A stretch of 32,915 nucleotides of DNA. Source: Flavipsychrobacter sp. (lineage in GTDB: Bacteria > Bacteroidota > Bacteroidia > Chitinophagales > Chitinophagaceae). The notes beneath the pieces were generated by a model, which was not told the origin of the DNA, made no database searches, and saw only the letters and a list, made by a program, of their open reading frames with translations. Shown piece by piece: positions 32,906 to 32,915 of this stretch; the stretch's first letter is position 1; each line of letters opens with the position of its first letter. The stretch covers positions 1 through 32,915 of the forward strand of contig JAJNBR010000029.1 of assembly GCA_021156265.1 (NCBI GenBank). The letters run 5' to 3'. A program made the position numbers and the translations under genes.

Positions 32906-32915
32906 GCCATGTCGT

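Noticed and set aside
1-32915. CRISPR array, tRNA/rRNA genes, insertion sequence or phage genes
   Set aside because: Gaps between genes are all under 200 bases and contain only promoters, hairpins and short repeats; no transposase, integrase or cloverleaf was found.

Overview
The window comes from a Bacteroidota chromosome, most likely a Chitinophagaceae-like member. Several independent signs agree. Two exported proteins end in type A sorting domains of the type IX secretion system. There is a TonB-dependent receptor with an N-terminal carboxypeptidase-regulatory-like domain and a Porin_10-type porin. Promoters follow the Bacteroidota pattern (TTTG, about 19 bases, TAnnTTTG), and genes start in A-rich contexts without clear Shine-Dalgarno sequences. 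No tRNA, rRNA, CRISPR array, insertion sequence or prophage was seen. Coding density is high, and no gap between genes reaches 300 bases.

Layout. Positions 1-7074 (minus) hold a tight three-gene outer-membrane operon: TonB-dependent receptor, a 1022-residue TPR protein and a beta-barrel protein cut by the window edge. The genes are separated by only 4 bases each. A divergent exported M14 metallocarboxypeptidase (7230-9020) follows, then the bifunctional NAD(P)H-hydrate repair enzyme Nnr (9058-10560). An unusual octamer-repeat hairpin separates nnr from convergent purD (10626-11909). Three tandem POT-family peptide transporters occupy 11993-17158, each followed by its own terminator. Next, on plus, come a frameshifted ispD, a secreted protein of unknown function, dnaG, ruvX and def. 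A bidirectional terminator at 21830-21856 separates these from a minus-strand run: an orphan acyl carrier protein, sucA, a putative porin, purine nucleoside phosphorylase, a small membrane protein, a T9SS-exported beta-propeller protein, and finally a trans-envelope anti-sigma-like/beta-barrel protein coupled to an ECF sigma factor at the right edge.

How the genes may work together. The exported carboxypeptidase and three peptide/H+ symporters suggest peptide scavenging. The left operon looks like an outer-membrane assembly or uptake module of unknown substrate. The rightmost pair is a candidate cell-envelope signalling unit, in which one polypeptide appears to carry a cytoplasmic sigma-binding segment, one inner-membrane helix, a proline-rich periplasmic linker and an outer-membrane barrel. 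The rest (nnr, purD, ispD, dnaG, ruvX, def, sucA, punA) is housekeeping.

The most useful points for a second look are the broken ispD, the octamer-repeat hairpin at the nnr/purD junction, the Glu-to-Lys change in transmembrane helix 7 of the first POT transporter, the trans-envelope sigma module, and a shared promoter pattern in which the -7 box is followed at once by a G or C run.
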